Positions 17,740 to 26,577 of a stretch of 36,865 nt of DNA are shown here, one piece after another. How positions within the stretch are numbered: position 1 is the first letter of the stretch; every line of letters begins with the position of its first letter. The translations under genes were made by a program, and so were the position numbers. The notes beneath the pieces are model-generated. The model worked only from the letters and a program-made list of their open reading frames with translations, ran no database searches and was not told the origin of the DNA. Origin of the DNA: Verrucomicrobiaceae bacterium (lineage in GTDB: Bacteria > Verrucomicrobiota > Verrucomicrobiia > Verrucomicrobiales > Verrucomicrobiaceae); assembly GCA_027489965.1 (NCBI GenBank), contig JAIXZA010000060.1, positions 1 to 36,865 on the forward strand. Reading direction: 5' to 3'.

Positions 17740-19032
17740 ATGCCAAAAATCATCGAAATGCCCAAGCTCAGTGACACCATGACCGAGGGCACGATTGCCA
17801 AATGGATCGTCAAAGTAGGCGACAAAGTCACTAACGGTCAATCCGTGGCGGATGTGGAGACTGATAAGGCTACGATGGAAATGCCCTGTTTCTTTGAAGG
17901 CACCATTCACAGCATCCTTGTCAAAGCAGGCGAAAAAATCCCTCTGAATAGCCCGCTAGCCGTCGTCTTAGAGGATGGTGAAGAAGCTCCGGCCAATTTG
18001 GATGAAATCATCGCCAAAGCCAAGGCAGCAGCGGTCCCTTCCCCAAAAGTGGAAAAACCAGCTGCGGGCGCCAAGAAAGCCATCTCTGTGCCTGGCCCGC
18101 GTCTTCCGACCGCGCCGCAACCAGCACGCCGTGCTACAGCAACGACTAACGTCCGCGTCAAAGCCAGTCCCCTGGCCCGCAAGATCGCTGAAGAAAAAGG
18201 TGTGGACCTCAGCAGCATCGAAGGCACCGGCCCTGGCGGACGCATCATCCGTGAAGATGTTGAAAACGCCCCTGTCGGTGGCAGCAGCAGCGCAGCCCGT
18301 GGACCTGCGACACCAGCCATCCGCCCGACCTACGGCCCCGAAGATGAGCGCGTCCCCACCAGCACGATGCGCAATATCATTGCCGAGCGTCTCCTGGCCT
18401 CGAAGACCCAGATCCCACATTTCTATCTGCAAATGGAGGTGGATGCAGGTCCGCTTATGGAATTCCGCGCACACCTGAATGCCAGCGCCGAAAAAACCGG
18501 TGGCAACAAGTACACTGTTAACGATTTCATCCTCAAATCCGTCATCCGCGCCGCTCAAGCCCAGCCTGCAATCAATGCGGCTTGGGATGGTGACGCCATC
18601 GTCAAATTCAAGTCCGTCGGTCTCAGTGTGGCCATCGCCATCGAAGATGGTTTGGTCACTCCCGTCATCAAGCAGGCTGAAAAGAAAACCCTGATGGAGA
18701 TCAGCCAAAGCGTGAAGGATCTCGCTGGTAAGGCCAAGAACAAGAAGCTCAGCCCCGATGACTTCGCTGGTGGAACGATCACCGTTTCTAATCTGGGAGC
18801 CTTCGGCATTGACCAGTTCGCCGCCATCATCAATCCACCCCAGGCCGCCATCGTCGCCATCGGCAGCATCCGCAAAGCTCCCGTCGTCAATGACAAAGGT
18901 GAAATCGTCGTCGGTCAGCGCATGTGGGTCGGCCTCAGTGGTGACCACCGGGTTGTCGATGGCGCCGTCGCCGCCACATTCCTCGCTGAAATGCGCAAGC
19001 TGCTGGAAAATCCGGCGCTGATGCTAGTGTAA
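17740..19032 (+). CDS. pdhC: 2-oxoacid dehydrogenase E2, dihydrolipoamide acetyltransferase
   Basis: 430 residues with the standard three parts: a lipoyl domain (about 1-80, lipoylated Lys43 in ETDKATMEM), an E3/E1-binding domain (about 141-176, KASPLARKIAEEKG...GPGGRIIREDV) and a catalytic domain (about 205-430) with active-site His403 in GLSGDHRVVDGA. Ala/Pro-rich linkers join them. E2 transfers the acyl group from the lipoyl arm to CoA in the pyruvate (or another 2-oxoacid) dehydrogenase complex. Here it stands alone: no E1 or E3 gene is near. The lipoyl motif and length fit pyruvate dehydrogenase best. Confidence 0.93.
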   Translation: MPKIIEMPKLSDTMTEGTIAKWIVKVGDKVTNGQSVADVETDKATMEMPCFFEGTIHSILVKAGEKIPLNSPLAVVLEDGEEAPANLDEIIAKAKAAAVPSPKVEKPAAGAKKAISVPGPRLPTAPQPARRATATTNVRVKASPLARKIAEEKGVDLSSIEGTGPGGRIIREDVENAPVGGSSSAARGPATPAIRPTYGPEDERVPTSTMRNIIAERLLASKTQIPHFYLQMEVDAGPLMEFRAHLNASAEKTGGNKYTVNDFILKSVIRAAQAQPAINAAWDGDAIVKFKSVGLSVAIAIEDGLVTPVIKQAEKKTLMEISQSVKDLAGKAKNKKLSPDDFAGGTITVSNLGAFGIDQFAAIINPPQAAIVAIGSIRKAPVVNDKGEIVVGQRMWVGLSGDHRVVDGAVAATFLAEMRKLLENPALMLV

Positions 19033-19238
19033 TCATGAACAAACCCGGCTAGAAACGTCAGGCAATCCAAGATCAGTTGAATTCCAAAATTCAATGGAGT
19101 TCAACTGAGTGGAAGGTCCTAGAGTGGCTGGCTGAAAAGCATCAAATCAAAGTCAATGATGCATCGCTCATGACCTAGTTGCGCAAGAAGACTGACGTGC
19201 ATTTCGCAAACCTTTTTAAAATAAGCCAGGAGGGCAAC

Positions 19239-20288
19239 TCACCTCTGTCTTGTCGTGAACATTCGCCTATGTTTTTGGGACGGCACTTCGATGGTGTAAG
19301 TCTTGGCATCCGCACTGACGATGCAGCGGATGTGATGAGCAGCACAGGCATCCGCTAGATCACCGTGATTGGCGATCATCGTCTTGTCTGCCGTATTCTC
19401 TGCATCTGGACGGATATTCTCATGCACTTGATACATCGCCTGAATAGATGGCGTGGATTTTAGCGCGTCCATGGCCGACTTGCTCGTGCCTTTCTTGGGG
19501 CCGTTATTCATCACGGAAACGGTAGGAGCTAGGCTCTGGATTAGCATCGGATTATTGCTCACTTCCAGTCCATGATGATTCACCTGATACAGATCCACAG
19601 TGCCAGCGAGATTGTGAGGTGAAACAAGCTTCTCCTCGGCATTCCAGGTTAAATCACCGCCATCAAAGAAGCGAAAACCACCGAACTCCAGAACAAGCAC
19701 CACGCTGTTAGCGTTATCCGTGGTATCCGGGTCTTTGGGCGGCACACTGCCTTTCAGAGGATTCTCCGACTGATTCGGGGAGGCTGGGATAAACTTCTGG
19801 TTTGCTCCAAGGCAACGCAGCGTGAGCTTTGAGTTACCTTCAGCCTGCTTTAGCGGCACCACGTCACCGGCCGCGAGCACGACTCTCTTTTCCACCTTTG
19901 CCTCGCGATAAGGCCTGCTGGCCAGAGTCCACCGCAAATCCTGAGCCTTTCCGTCTGGGCTACCTTGAGGGATGCCTTTATCGTAGAGTGTCCCAATCGG
20001 CAGCAATTCTGCCAGCTCAGCCAACCCACCAAAGTGATCCATGTGAAAATGCGTGATGACCACATGATCAATTCGCTTCAGCCCCGCGACCTCTGTCGCC
20101 ACTTTCAGGATACGCTGCGGATCTCGGCCCCCAGGATTGCCCGTATCAATGAGCACTGATTCTCCCTCAGGCGTCACGATCAGCGTCGAGCCTCCACCTT
20201 CCGAGTCGATCCAATAAAGATCGAGTGTCTTGTCTCGGGCAGAGGCTGCGAGTGTGAGGGCGAAAAAGGCGACTAGAAGAGATTTCAT
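19239..20288 (-). CDS. Secreted metallo-beta-lactamase-fold hydrolase (ComEC-C-like)
   Basis: 349 residues. A signal peptide ([17 protein letters not shown]) precedes an MBL fold. The metal motif HFHMDH occurs at residues 80-85 ([10 protein letters not shown]), and [11 protein letters not shown] in the middle supplies further His ligands. LIDTGNPGG at about 46-54 is the typical first loop. The arrangement resembles the ComEC/Rec2 C-terminal hydrolase, but without membrane channel segments, so it is a stand-alone extracytoplasmic enzyme of unknown substrate. It is convergent with the E2 gene and divergent from kup. Confidence 0.85.
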   Translation of the reverse strand: MKSLLVAFFALTLAASARDKTLDLYWIDSEGGGSTLIVTPEGESVLIDTGNPGGRDPQRILKVATEVAGLKRIDHVVITHFHMDHFGGLAELAELLPIGTLYDKGIPQGSPDGKAQDLRWTLASRPYREAKVEKRVVLAAGDVVPLKQAEGNSKLTLRCLGANQKFIPASPNQSENPLKGSVPPKDPDTTDNANSVVLVLEFGGFRFFDGGDLTWNAEEKLVSPHNLAGTVDLYQVNHHGLEVSNNPMLIQSLAPTVSVMNNGPKKGTSKSAMDALKSTPSIQAMYQVHENIRPDAENTADKTMIANHGDLADACAAHHIRCIVSADAKTYTIEVPSQKHRRMFTTRQR

Positions 20289-20357
20289 GCACTGTGTTTC
20301 ACGCTAGCAACAACCTCATTCTCTCAAACGACTGAGACCGAGTGAATCAAATTCAAC

Positions 20358-20387
20358 CTTTCTTCACACTTTCTTAACACCTATATT
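20358..20387 (+). promoter_or_regulatory. Candidate KdpE-type operator and promoter for the kup operon
   Basis: CTTTCTTCACA (20358-20368) is followed directly by CTTTCTTAACA (20369-20379): tandem 11-bp direct repeats with 10 of 11 matches. A -10-like TATATT lies at 20382-20387, 47 bp before the kup ATG. OmpR/PhoB-family regulators bind such 11-bp tandem repeats over the -35 region, and the operon encodes one. Confidence 0.5.
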
Positions 20388-20433
20388 CATTCTGTTCACT
20401 GGCGCTCTTGAGAGACTTCTGGCACTTATCAGG

Positions 20434-22380
20434 ATGAGCACTCAATCTGAGCAGCACGGTCTCCATAAACTTTCCACCACCACCCTCGTCATCGCAGCAC
20501 TGGGCGTTGTCTTCGGTGACATCGGCACCAGCCCTATCTACACACTGAAGGAATGCTTTAGCCCACACAGTCCGCATCATATCGATCCGACGCATGACCA
20601 CATCCTTGGCGTTGTCTCACTGGTGCTTTGGTCGCTGCTGCTGTTGGTCTGTGTGAAGTATCTTATTTTCATACTACGAGCTGACAACAAAGGCGAAGGA
20701 GGCGTGCTATCGCTTATGGCGCTCGCCTCCCATGGCATGAGTGAAACACTGAAGCGTCGTGCGGTGATCGTGCTCTTAGGCCTGTTCGGCGCAGCGCTTC
20801 TGTTTGGTGACGGCATCATCACACCTGCTATTTCGGTGCTCAGTGCGATAGAGGGCCTTAAAGATGGCGGATTGCTCGGCACTGCACCTTTGAATGCGCT
20901 GGAGGCCGATGCATGGAATCATCAAATGCAGTGGCTCATCATGGGCATCACGATGGTGATCCTTATTGTGCTGTTTTCGGTGCAGTTCCTGGGCACCGCC
21001 AAAATGGGCCGCTTTTTCGGCCCGATCACCGGCTTGTGGTTCATAAGCCTCGGCGCTCTCGGTGCAGCGCATCTGATCAAAGGACCGGAAATCCTAGCAG
21101 CGTTCAATCCTTGGCATGGATGGCATTTTTTAATGACGGGTGGCCATGCAGGCTTTGTCATCCTTGGCAGCGTCTTCCTTGCAGTGACAGGTGGTGAGGC
21201 CTTGTATGCTGACATGGGCCACTTCGGCGCTGGACCGATTCGCCGTGGCTGGTTCTTCCTCGTATTTCCAGCGCTCGGCCTCAATTACCTCGGTCAAGGT
21301 GCCCTATTGATGCACCAGCCAGAAGTGGCGCATTCACCATTTTTCCAAATGGCTCCGGCTTGGGCCATGCTCCCGCTCGTGTTGCTGGCCACCGCAGCCA
21401 CAGTCATCGCCTCCCAGGCTTTGATCACCGGCACCTACTCACTCACCCTCAGCGCTGTGCAACTCGGCTACCTTCCACGTCTCAGCATTCGTCACACTTC
21501 CGAGCATGCACGCGGCCAGATCTATATCCCCATGGTCAACTGGCTGCTCATGCTGGCCTGCCTGGCTCTAGTAGTCGCCTTTCGAACATCGTCAAATCTC
21601 GCCGCGGCATATGGTGTAGCCGTGACGATGACCATGCTCATTACCACCATTCTCTTTTACTTCGCGGCACGTCATCTATGGGGCTGGTCCATGCTCAAAA
21701 CACTGCCACTATGTCTCGTGTTCGGCAGCATTGAGCTAGCCTTCCTCAGCGCCAATCTTGTGAAATTCTTTGATGGCGGATGGTTCCCGCTGGCCGTCGG
21801 CGCCATCATCTTCACCGTCATGACCACTTGGGCCACCGGACGCCGCCTCGTACGTGCTTCGATGGAAAAAAGCGCCCTCACACAAGAGACGCTTTGTGAG
21901 AGCCTCAAGCGCCGTCCGCCCATCAGCGTGCCAGGCACTGCGATTTTCATGACCAGCAGCAGCGGACGTGCGCCCATCGCGCTGCTGCACAGTTTGAAGC
22001 ACTACCAAGCCATTCACCAGCGCGTTATTTTCATGACACTGATCACCGAAGACGAACCCTGGGTGCCGCCGAGCCGCCGAGTCGAGGTGGAAAGCCTTGG
22101 TGAAGGCTTCTGGCGCGTGACTGGACGTTTCGGTTTCATGCAAAAGCCCGACGTACCGCGACTCCTCCGCCAATGCGCCAATCATCAACTCGAAGTCGAT
22201 CCCAATAAGGCCACCTTCTTCTTGGGCCGCGAAATCATCATCCCCAGCGCCAACCCTGGCATGGCAAGATGGCGCGAGCACCTCTTCGCTTTCACCAGCA
22301 AGCTCGCTCAGCAGCCAGCGACGTATTTCCAGATTCCAGTCGGTCGCGTGATCGAGCTGGGGCAACAGGTCGAAATCTGA
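20434..22380 (+). CDS. kup: Kup-family potassium transporter
   Basis: 648 residues, near the usual length (about 620-650). The conserved GVVFGDIGTSPIYTLKECF block at the N-terminus and GGEALYADMGHFG in the middle are diagnostic. About twelve hydrophobic membrane segments occupy the first two-thirds, followed by a hydrophilic cytoplasmic tail. Kup is a low-affinity potassium/proton symporter of the inner membrane. It is the first gene of a three-gene operon: the KdpD-like kinase starts 3 bp after its stop. That layout suggests control by a Kdp-type two-component system in place of the usual KdpFABC pump. Confidence 0.95.
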   Translation: MSTQSEQHGLHKLSTTTLVIAALGVVFGDIGTSPIYTLKECFSPHSPHHIDPTHDHILGVVSLVLWSLLLLVCVKYLIFILRADNKGEGGVLSLMALASHGMSETLKRRAVIVLLGLFGAALLFGDGIITPAISVLSAIEGLKDGGLLGTAPLNALEADAWNHQMQWLIMGITMVILIVLFSVQFLGTAKMGRFFGPITGLWFISLGALGAAHLIKGPEILAAFNPWHGWHFLMTGGHAGFVILGSVFLAVTGGEALYADMGHFGAGPIRRGWFFLVFPALGLNYLGQGALLMHQPEVAHSPFFQMAPAWAMLPLVLLATAATVIASQALITGTYSLTLSAVQLGYLPRLSIRHTSEHARGQIYIPMVNWLLMLACLALVVAFRTSSNLAAAYGVAVTMTMLITTILFYFAARHLWGWSMLKTLPLCLVFGSIELAFLSANLVKFFDGGWFPLAVGAIIFTVMTTWATGRRLVRASMEKSALTQETLCESLKRRPPISVPGTAIFMTSSSGRAPIALLHSLKHYQAIHQRVIFMTLITEDEPWVPPSRRVEVESLGEGFWRVTGRFGFMQKPDVPRLLRQCANHQLEVDPNKATFFLGREIIIPSANPGMARWREHLFAFTSKLAQQPATYFQIPVGRVIELGQQVEI

Positions 22381-22383
22381 ATC

Positions 22384-23487
22384 ATGAGCACGTACACCCA
22401 ACCAACATCCACGGAAAAAAAGCCGGTTTCGGCTGAGGTGGTTGGCCAGTTTAGCTGGGGAATCACCCTTATCTTTGCTCTGGCCTCGACGTGCTGGGTG
22501 CTGTTGCCCTACACGGGCTACATGTTTGCCGCGCTCGTATTCCTCCTCGCTATCGTGCTTGCAGGGGTGAGCTGGAATCGTGGTCCAGTTCTAACGATGG
22601 CGGTGATGAGCGCTCTGGTCTGGAATTTCATCTTCATTCCCCCTCAATTCACGCTGCACATCGACAAGCCGCAGGACGTCATCATGTTTGCCCTCTTCTT
22701 CATCGTGGCAATCAGCATGGGTCATCTCATCACCCGACTACGGAAGCGGGAAGAATCCTTGGAACAACATCATCGCGAAAGGGAACAACTGCTCGCAGCC
22801 AAACACCGGGCTGAATTACTGGCCGAATCGGAGCGCTTACACCGCACACTTTTAGACAGCATCTCGCATGAGCTAAAAACACCCATCGCGATCATCCGCA
22901 CCGCCTTGGATGGTCTCGGTGAAGGCAATCCATTTGCCGCTGAGATCGACACGGCTAACCGCAGACTCCAACGCATCGTCGAGAACTTTCTGGAAATGAC
23001 ACGCGTGGAATCCGATGCGCTCAAGCCGCAACTTGACTGGTGTGAGATTGGCGATGTGCTGCACGCCGCCATCACACCACTCCAGCGCGATATTGCCCAG
23101 CACCCTCTGGTCATCACCGGTGCTGAATCACTTCCCCTGCTCATGATCGACAGTCGTCTGTTAGCCCAAGCTCTGCGTAATGTGCTGCACAATGCCATCC
23201 TCTATACTCCAGCGGCCACGCCTGTCGAAATTCACGTATCACTTGAAAACAACATTCTTCAGATTCGTGTCCGTGACCATGGCCATGGCATCCCCTTAGA
23301 AAGTGTGGATCAGTTGTTTGATAAATTCTATCGAGCTCCAGACTCACCTGCTGGGGGCACTGGGCTTGGCCTCGCCATTTCACGAGGCTTAATGCGGGCC
23401 ATGAAAGGAGACATCGAAGCACACAATCATCCTGAAGGCGGGGCTGAGTTCACACTCCACCTACCCGTCAAATCGCGCCAAGCATGA
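22384..23487 (+). CDS. KdpD-like sensor histidine kinase lacking the KdpD/Usp N-terminal region
   Basis: 367 residues, against about 890 in full KdpD. The DUF4118 membrane region (about 22-115) has four hydrophobic segments, followed by a coiled stretch, HisKA with phospho-His162 (DSISHELKTPIAII) and HATPase (N-box LRNVLHNAILYTP, G1 RDHGHGIP, G2 GGTGLGLA). The cytoplasmic KdpD and Usp domains and the GAF domain are absent, so potassium or c-di-AMP sensing by those parts is lost and the membrane part is the likely sensor. It sits between kup and kdpE with gaps of 3 bp on both sides, which argues that the three act together. Confidence 0.9.
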   Translation: MSTYTQPTSTEKKPVSAEVVGQFSWGITLIFALASTCWVLLPYTGYMFAALVFLLAIVLAGVSWNRGPVLTMAVMSALVWNFIFIPPQFTLHIDKPQDVIMFALFFIVAISMGHLITRLRKREESLEQHHREREQLLAAKHRAELLAESERLHRTLLDSISHELKTPIAIIRTALDGLGEGNPFAAEIDTANRRLQRIVENFLEMTRVESDALKPQLDWCEIGDVLHAAITPLQRDIAQHPLVITGAESLPLLMIDSRLLAQALRNVLHNAILYTPAATPVEIHVSLENNILQIRVRDHGHGIPLESVDQLFDKFYRAPDSPAGGTGLGLAISRGLMRAMKGDIEAHNHPEGGAEFTLHLPVKSRQA

Positions 23488-23490
23488 GCC

Positions 23491-24165
23491 ATGAGTAAAG
23501 CCCTCATCATCGATGACGAACAACAAATGCGCCGCCTGCTACGCATGGTCCTAGAATCACGCGGTTACGAAATTTACGAGGCAGCAGATGGTCCTTTAGG
23601 CCTTCAGGAGGCCGCCTTCCATCGCCCCGATGTGATCCTCCTCGATCTAGGCCTGCCTAGCATGAGCGGCATTGAGGTCTTAAAGCGTCTGCGTGAGTGG
23701 AGTGACGTTCCAGTGCTCATCCTCAGCGTACGTGATCAAGAAAACGTCAAGGTTGAGGCGCTCGAGTATGGTGCTGACGATTACGTCACGAAACCCTTTG
23801 GGACCGCCGAATTGCTTGCCCGACTAACGGTCATTCAAAGGCGACGTTTTACACGTCAAAACCCCGAAATCATTGTCGGCAAACTCAGGCTAGATCTACT
23901 GCATCACGAAGCATCCCTGAATGCCGAACAAATCAAACTGACTCCCACGGAATTTGCGCTGATCAAAGTCCTCGCCGAGAACTCAGGACGAATCGTGACC
24001 CAAAATCAAATCATCCGCCAAGTCTGGCCTGGACAGCAAACCGATCAAAGCGAAGGCCTACGCGTCCACATCAACCACCTGCGGAAAAAAATGGGCGCAT
24101 CAGGCCCACAAATCATTAATGAGCCCGGGATTGGCTACAGGCTCGAGTCCGAGGGCGAAAGCTAA
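23491..24165 (+). CDS. kdpE: KdpE-like OmpR-family response regulator
   Basis: 224 residues. The receiver domain has acidic residues Asp8-Asp9, phosphoacceptor Asp52 (ILLDLGLPSMSG), Thr/Ser at about 79 and Lys101 (YVTKPFG). The C-terminal winged helix (about 130-224) contains LTPTEFALIKVLAENSGRIV and LRVHINHLRKKMG. Length and block pattern match KdpE. It is the last gene of the kup operon and its stop overlaps that of the convergent dipeptidase gene (24162). Tandem 11-bp repeats upstream of kup are its probable binding site. Confidence 0.92.
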   Translation: MSKALIIDDEQQMRRLLRMVLESRGYEIYEAADGPLGLQEAAFHRPDVILLDLGLPSMSGIEVLKRLREWSDVPVLILSVRDQENVKVEALEYGADDYVTKPFGTAELLARLTVIQRRRFTRQNPEIIVGKLRLDLLHHEASLNAEQIKLTPTEFALIKVLAENSGRIVTQNQIIRQVWPGQQTDQSEGLRVHINHLRKKMGASGPQIINEPGIGYRLESEGES

Positions 24166-25481
24166 ATCGCATTCGCTTTTAACACGCGCAGCATGTTGCC
24201 ACCAATCACCTGCCGAATCACCTCATCGCTGTGGCCACGCATGATCATGCCAAGCGTGAAAAGCGGCCAGTTCGTCCAGGCCACACTTTGCTCAGCTTCG
24301 ATCGTCGTCTGATAGCCATCCTTTGGCCAGAGATGTTCCCACTTATCGGCGCTGCCACTGGGGGCTTTCAGTAGCTTCGCACGTTCTTCTTTGTCATATC
24401 TGGAGGTATAGGCCACATCACAGCCGATAGCGGCATGGCTAGCTCCGAACTTTGTGATCAGATGATCCAGATGATCCATCATGGAAGTGATGTCTCCCCT
24501 GCCACCTAGGAAGCGCGGAATGCAGCAGATACCCACAAGGCCGTCCGTATCACAGATCGCCTTGATGGCCTCGTCCGGCTTACCACGGAAATGCTCATAG
24601 ACACCACAGCAGCTCGTGTGACTGGCCACCATCGGTTTGGCCGAAGCCTTGGCCCCATCGTAGGCTGTCTTCCAACCACTATGCGCCACATCCACGATCA
24701 CACCGAGACGATTCATCTCTGCCACCGCCGCACGACCAAAGTCGCTCAATCCACCATCGTGAGGTTCCCCTGCACCATCGCCGATTGGGTTCCGGCGATT
24801 GTAAGTGAGATGCATCATGCGCACGCCTAGCTCCTGAAAGATCCTCACATAGCGCAGCTCATCCCGCACGCTCTCCCAGTCCATCATCAGCGGCACACCA
24901 TTCGTCGTGAAGCAGAGCCCCACATGACCCGCCTTTTTTAAAGCTACGATCTCCTCTGCCGTGACCACTTTAGAGAGCGCAGGCTTTAATAAATCCGTGG
25001 CCTTCGTGAAATGAGCCAACCTCTTGATCAACCGCATCGGATCACTGCCTTCCTCACCCGTGTTTTGAAAAATGCAGGTCACACCCGCTGCATGAAAAGC
25101 CTCCAGAAACTCCTTCCTCTCACGCTCATTCGTCGCATTCCGATTCATCGTCATCGACTCGCGTAAATCGCTAAGTTCAGCGGCAGAAGCGCCTGACTTG
25201 ACCGCCTCATTCATTGCCTCCGCATCCACCGCGCAGCGTGGAGCAAAGCCATAACTCTCAAACACCACGGAACCGAAATGCAACTCCCAAGCATGCTCAA
25301 TTTGCGCCTGTGTCGGCTTCAAGAGATTTAGCGCGATCCCGCGCGACTTATCAATCATCGAATTACCTGTCACCCACAGCTTCGTCGCCTCTTGGGAACG
25401 CACCTGAATGTTAAAACCACCAGCTAAAGCAGCAAGAGGCAAAGTCTTGACCAAGTGACGACGAGAAATCTGCTTATTCAT
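24162..25481 (-). CDS. M19 (renal) dipeptidase-like protein, Tat-exported, altered metal-site residues
   Basis: 439 residues from the ATG at 25481, chosen because it begins a twin-arginine signal (SRRHLVKTLPLAALAGG); a TTG at 25508 is the alternative. The fold is supported by RYVRIFQELGVRMMHLTYN, GLSDFGRAAVAEMNRLGVIVDVAHSGW (His267) and VASHTS (His288). The usual N-terminal HxD metal pair is not evident: the matching segment is VTGNSMIDKS. The bridging-Glu block (EGG in M19) reads TTNGV. It may belong to a variant subfamily or have lost dipeptidase activity. It stands alone, convergent with kdpE. Confidence 0.82.
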   Translation of the reverse strand: MNKQISRRHLVKTLPLAALAGGFNIQVRSQEATKLWVTGNSMIDKSRGIALNLLKPTQAQIEHAWELHFGSVVFESYGFAPRCAVDAEAMNEAVKSGASAAELSDLRESMTMNRNATNERERKEFLEAFHAAGVTCIFQNTGEEGSDPMRLIKRLAHFTKATDLLKPALSKVVTAEEIVALKKAGHVGLCFTTNGVPLMMDWESVRDELRYVRIFQELGVRMMHLTYNRRNPIGDGAGEPHDGGLSDFGRAAVAEMNRLGVIVDVAHSGWKTAYDGAKASAKPMVASHTSCCGVYEHFRGKPDEAIKAICDTDGLVGICCIPRFLGGRGDITSMMDHLDHLITKFGASHAAIGCDVAYTSRYDKEERAKLLKAPSGSADKWEHLWPKDGYQTTIEAEQSVAWTNWPLFTLGMIMRGHSDEVIRQVIGGNMLRVLKANAI

Positions 25482-25659
25482 AGGAAGAGACAAACGTTCG
25501 TTGCCCAACTTTCATGACGATTTCTTCTCATTTTGATCAATCCAAAATGACCCAGATGGTTGCGATTGTGAATTACTTCCTTTTTGATCTGGCGGATTGG
25601 ATCATCCACTGCGCGCTAAATGATCGGCAATCATAACCGCGAGCTTGTCTGGTGCTTGG

Positions 25660-26490
25660 CTACCAGCCCATGGCATCCATCCACTCAGCGCAGCGAGTCG
25701 GCCAGGCGTTGATGGGTTGTTTGTTATCTCTCATGCCGAAGCCGTGGCCGCCTTTGCTGAAAAGATGGAGTTCGGCGGGAAGGTTCTGCTTTTTGTATTC
25801 GAGATAGAGAGCCGTGGCAGCTAGCGGATTCTGCCCGTCATCACCAGCGCAAGCCATAAACAGAGGCGGAGCATCGGCGGGAACGGTGAATCCTGCTTTG
25901 AGTTTGGTCGGCTCTTTATAATCTACAAAACCGCCGCCATAAATCATGATGCCGAAGTTCGGCAATCCGCTAACTGCGGGGCGATCACAAGCGACGTGAG
26001 CCAGTAGATTGCCACCGGCACTGAAGCCGAGCAGGCCAATTCGATTAGGATCGATATTCCATTCCTGAGCGTGCTCACGAACGATGGCCATTGCCTTAAA
26101 GGCATCCTGCACAGGCTTATCATGCGGGGCTGCCTCGTCACGAGTGGGAGTGCGGTATTTGAGCAAGACACCGGTGACGCCAATGCTGTTGAGCCACTCG
26201 CAGACCTGGGTGCCTTCATGCACAGCCGAGAGGAAAACATAACCTCCGCCAGGGGCTACGATGACGGTGGTTCCATTGGGCTTTTCTGGACGATACACCG
26301 TGATCGTGGGATCAGCGATGTTGGTGACGGTGCTCTTCCCTGCTTTTGTGCGGACAAACTCCTGAGTCGCCGGCGACGGCGGCAGCATTTTACCCGGCGC
26401 ACCATCAGGCCAAAGCTTCAACGTCAATGGATCGGCAGCTAGAGCTGTTAGGCAGGAGAAGATGAAGAAAGAGAAAACGCGTGGGATCAT
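25660..26490 (-). CDS. Secreted alpha/beta hydrolase (BD-FAE / acetyl-esterase type)
   Basis: 276 residues from the ATG at 26490, chosen because a signal peptide (MIPRVFSFFIFSCLTALAA) follows and because a longer frame would overlap the fabF terminator. The catalytic features are oxyanion block APGGGYVFLS (79-88), nucleophile Ser157 in LLGFSAGGN, Asp216 or Asp217 in ACAGDDGQNP and His249 in GGHGFGMR. The family includes feruloyl and acetyl esterases that deacylate plant or algal polysaccharides, and Verrucomicrobia often carry many copies. The natural substrate is not shown. It lies downstream of fabF but is separated from it by a strong terminator. Confidence 0.9.
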   Translation of the reverse strand: MIPRVFSFFIFSCLTALAADPLTLKLWPDGAPGKMLPPSPATQEFVRTKAGKSTVTNIADPTITVYRPEKPNGTTVIVAPGGGYVFLSAVHEGTQVCEWLNSIGVTGVLLKYRTPTRDEAAPHDKPVQDAFKAMAIVREHAQEWNIDPNRIGLLGFSAGGNLLAHVACDRPAVSGLPNFGIMIYGGGFVDYKEPTKLKAGFTVPADAPPLFMACAGDDGQNPLAATALYLEYKKQNLPAELHLFSKGGHGFGMRDNKQPINAWPTRCAEWMDAMGW

Positions 26491-26514
26491 GGTGCTACGA
26501 CTCAAAATAATAGA

Positions 26515-26551
26515 ATCTAAAAAAATACCCGTCATGGTGATGACGGGTATT
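26515..26551 (-). terminator. Intrinsic terminator of fabF
   Basis: A 12-bp perfect stem (arms 26524-26535 and 26540-26551, ATACCCGTCAT core) with a 4-nt loop is followed on the minus strand by seven T (26519-26525 read in reverse). It begins 26 bp after the fabF stop. Confidence 0.9.
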
Positions 26552-26577
26552 GGTATTTTTCAAGGGAGCTTTCTCGA

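Noticed and set aside
19035..19226. Possible decayed small gene after the E2 gene (starts MNKPG, then two in-frame TAG codons)
   Set aside because: Two stops in about 65 codons is no fewer than expected by chance, and no motif is recognisable. The 206-bp gap is treated as intergenic.
26491..26535. Longer start for the alpha/beta hydrolase at 26535
   Set aside because: The extra residues would be encoded by the fabF terminator hairpin; the ATG at 26490 begins a clear signal peptide.
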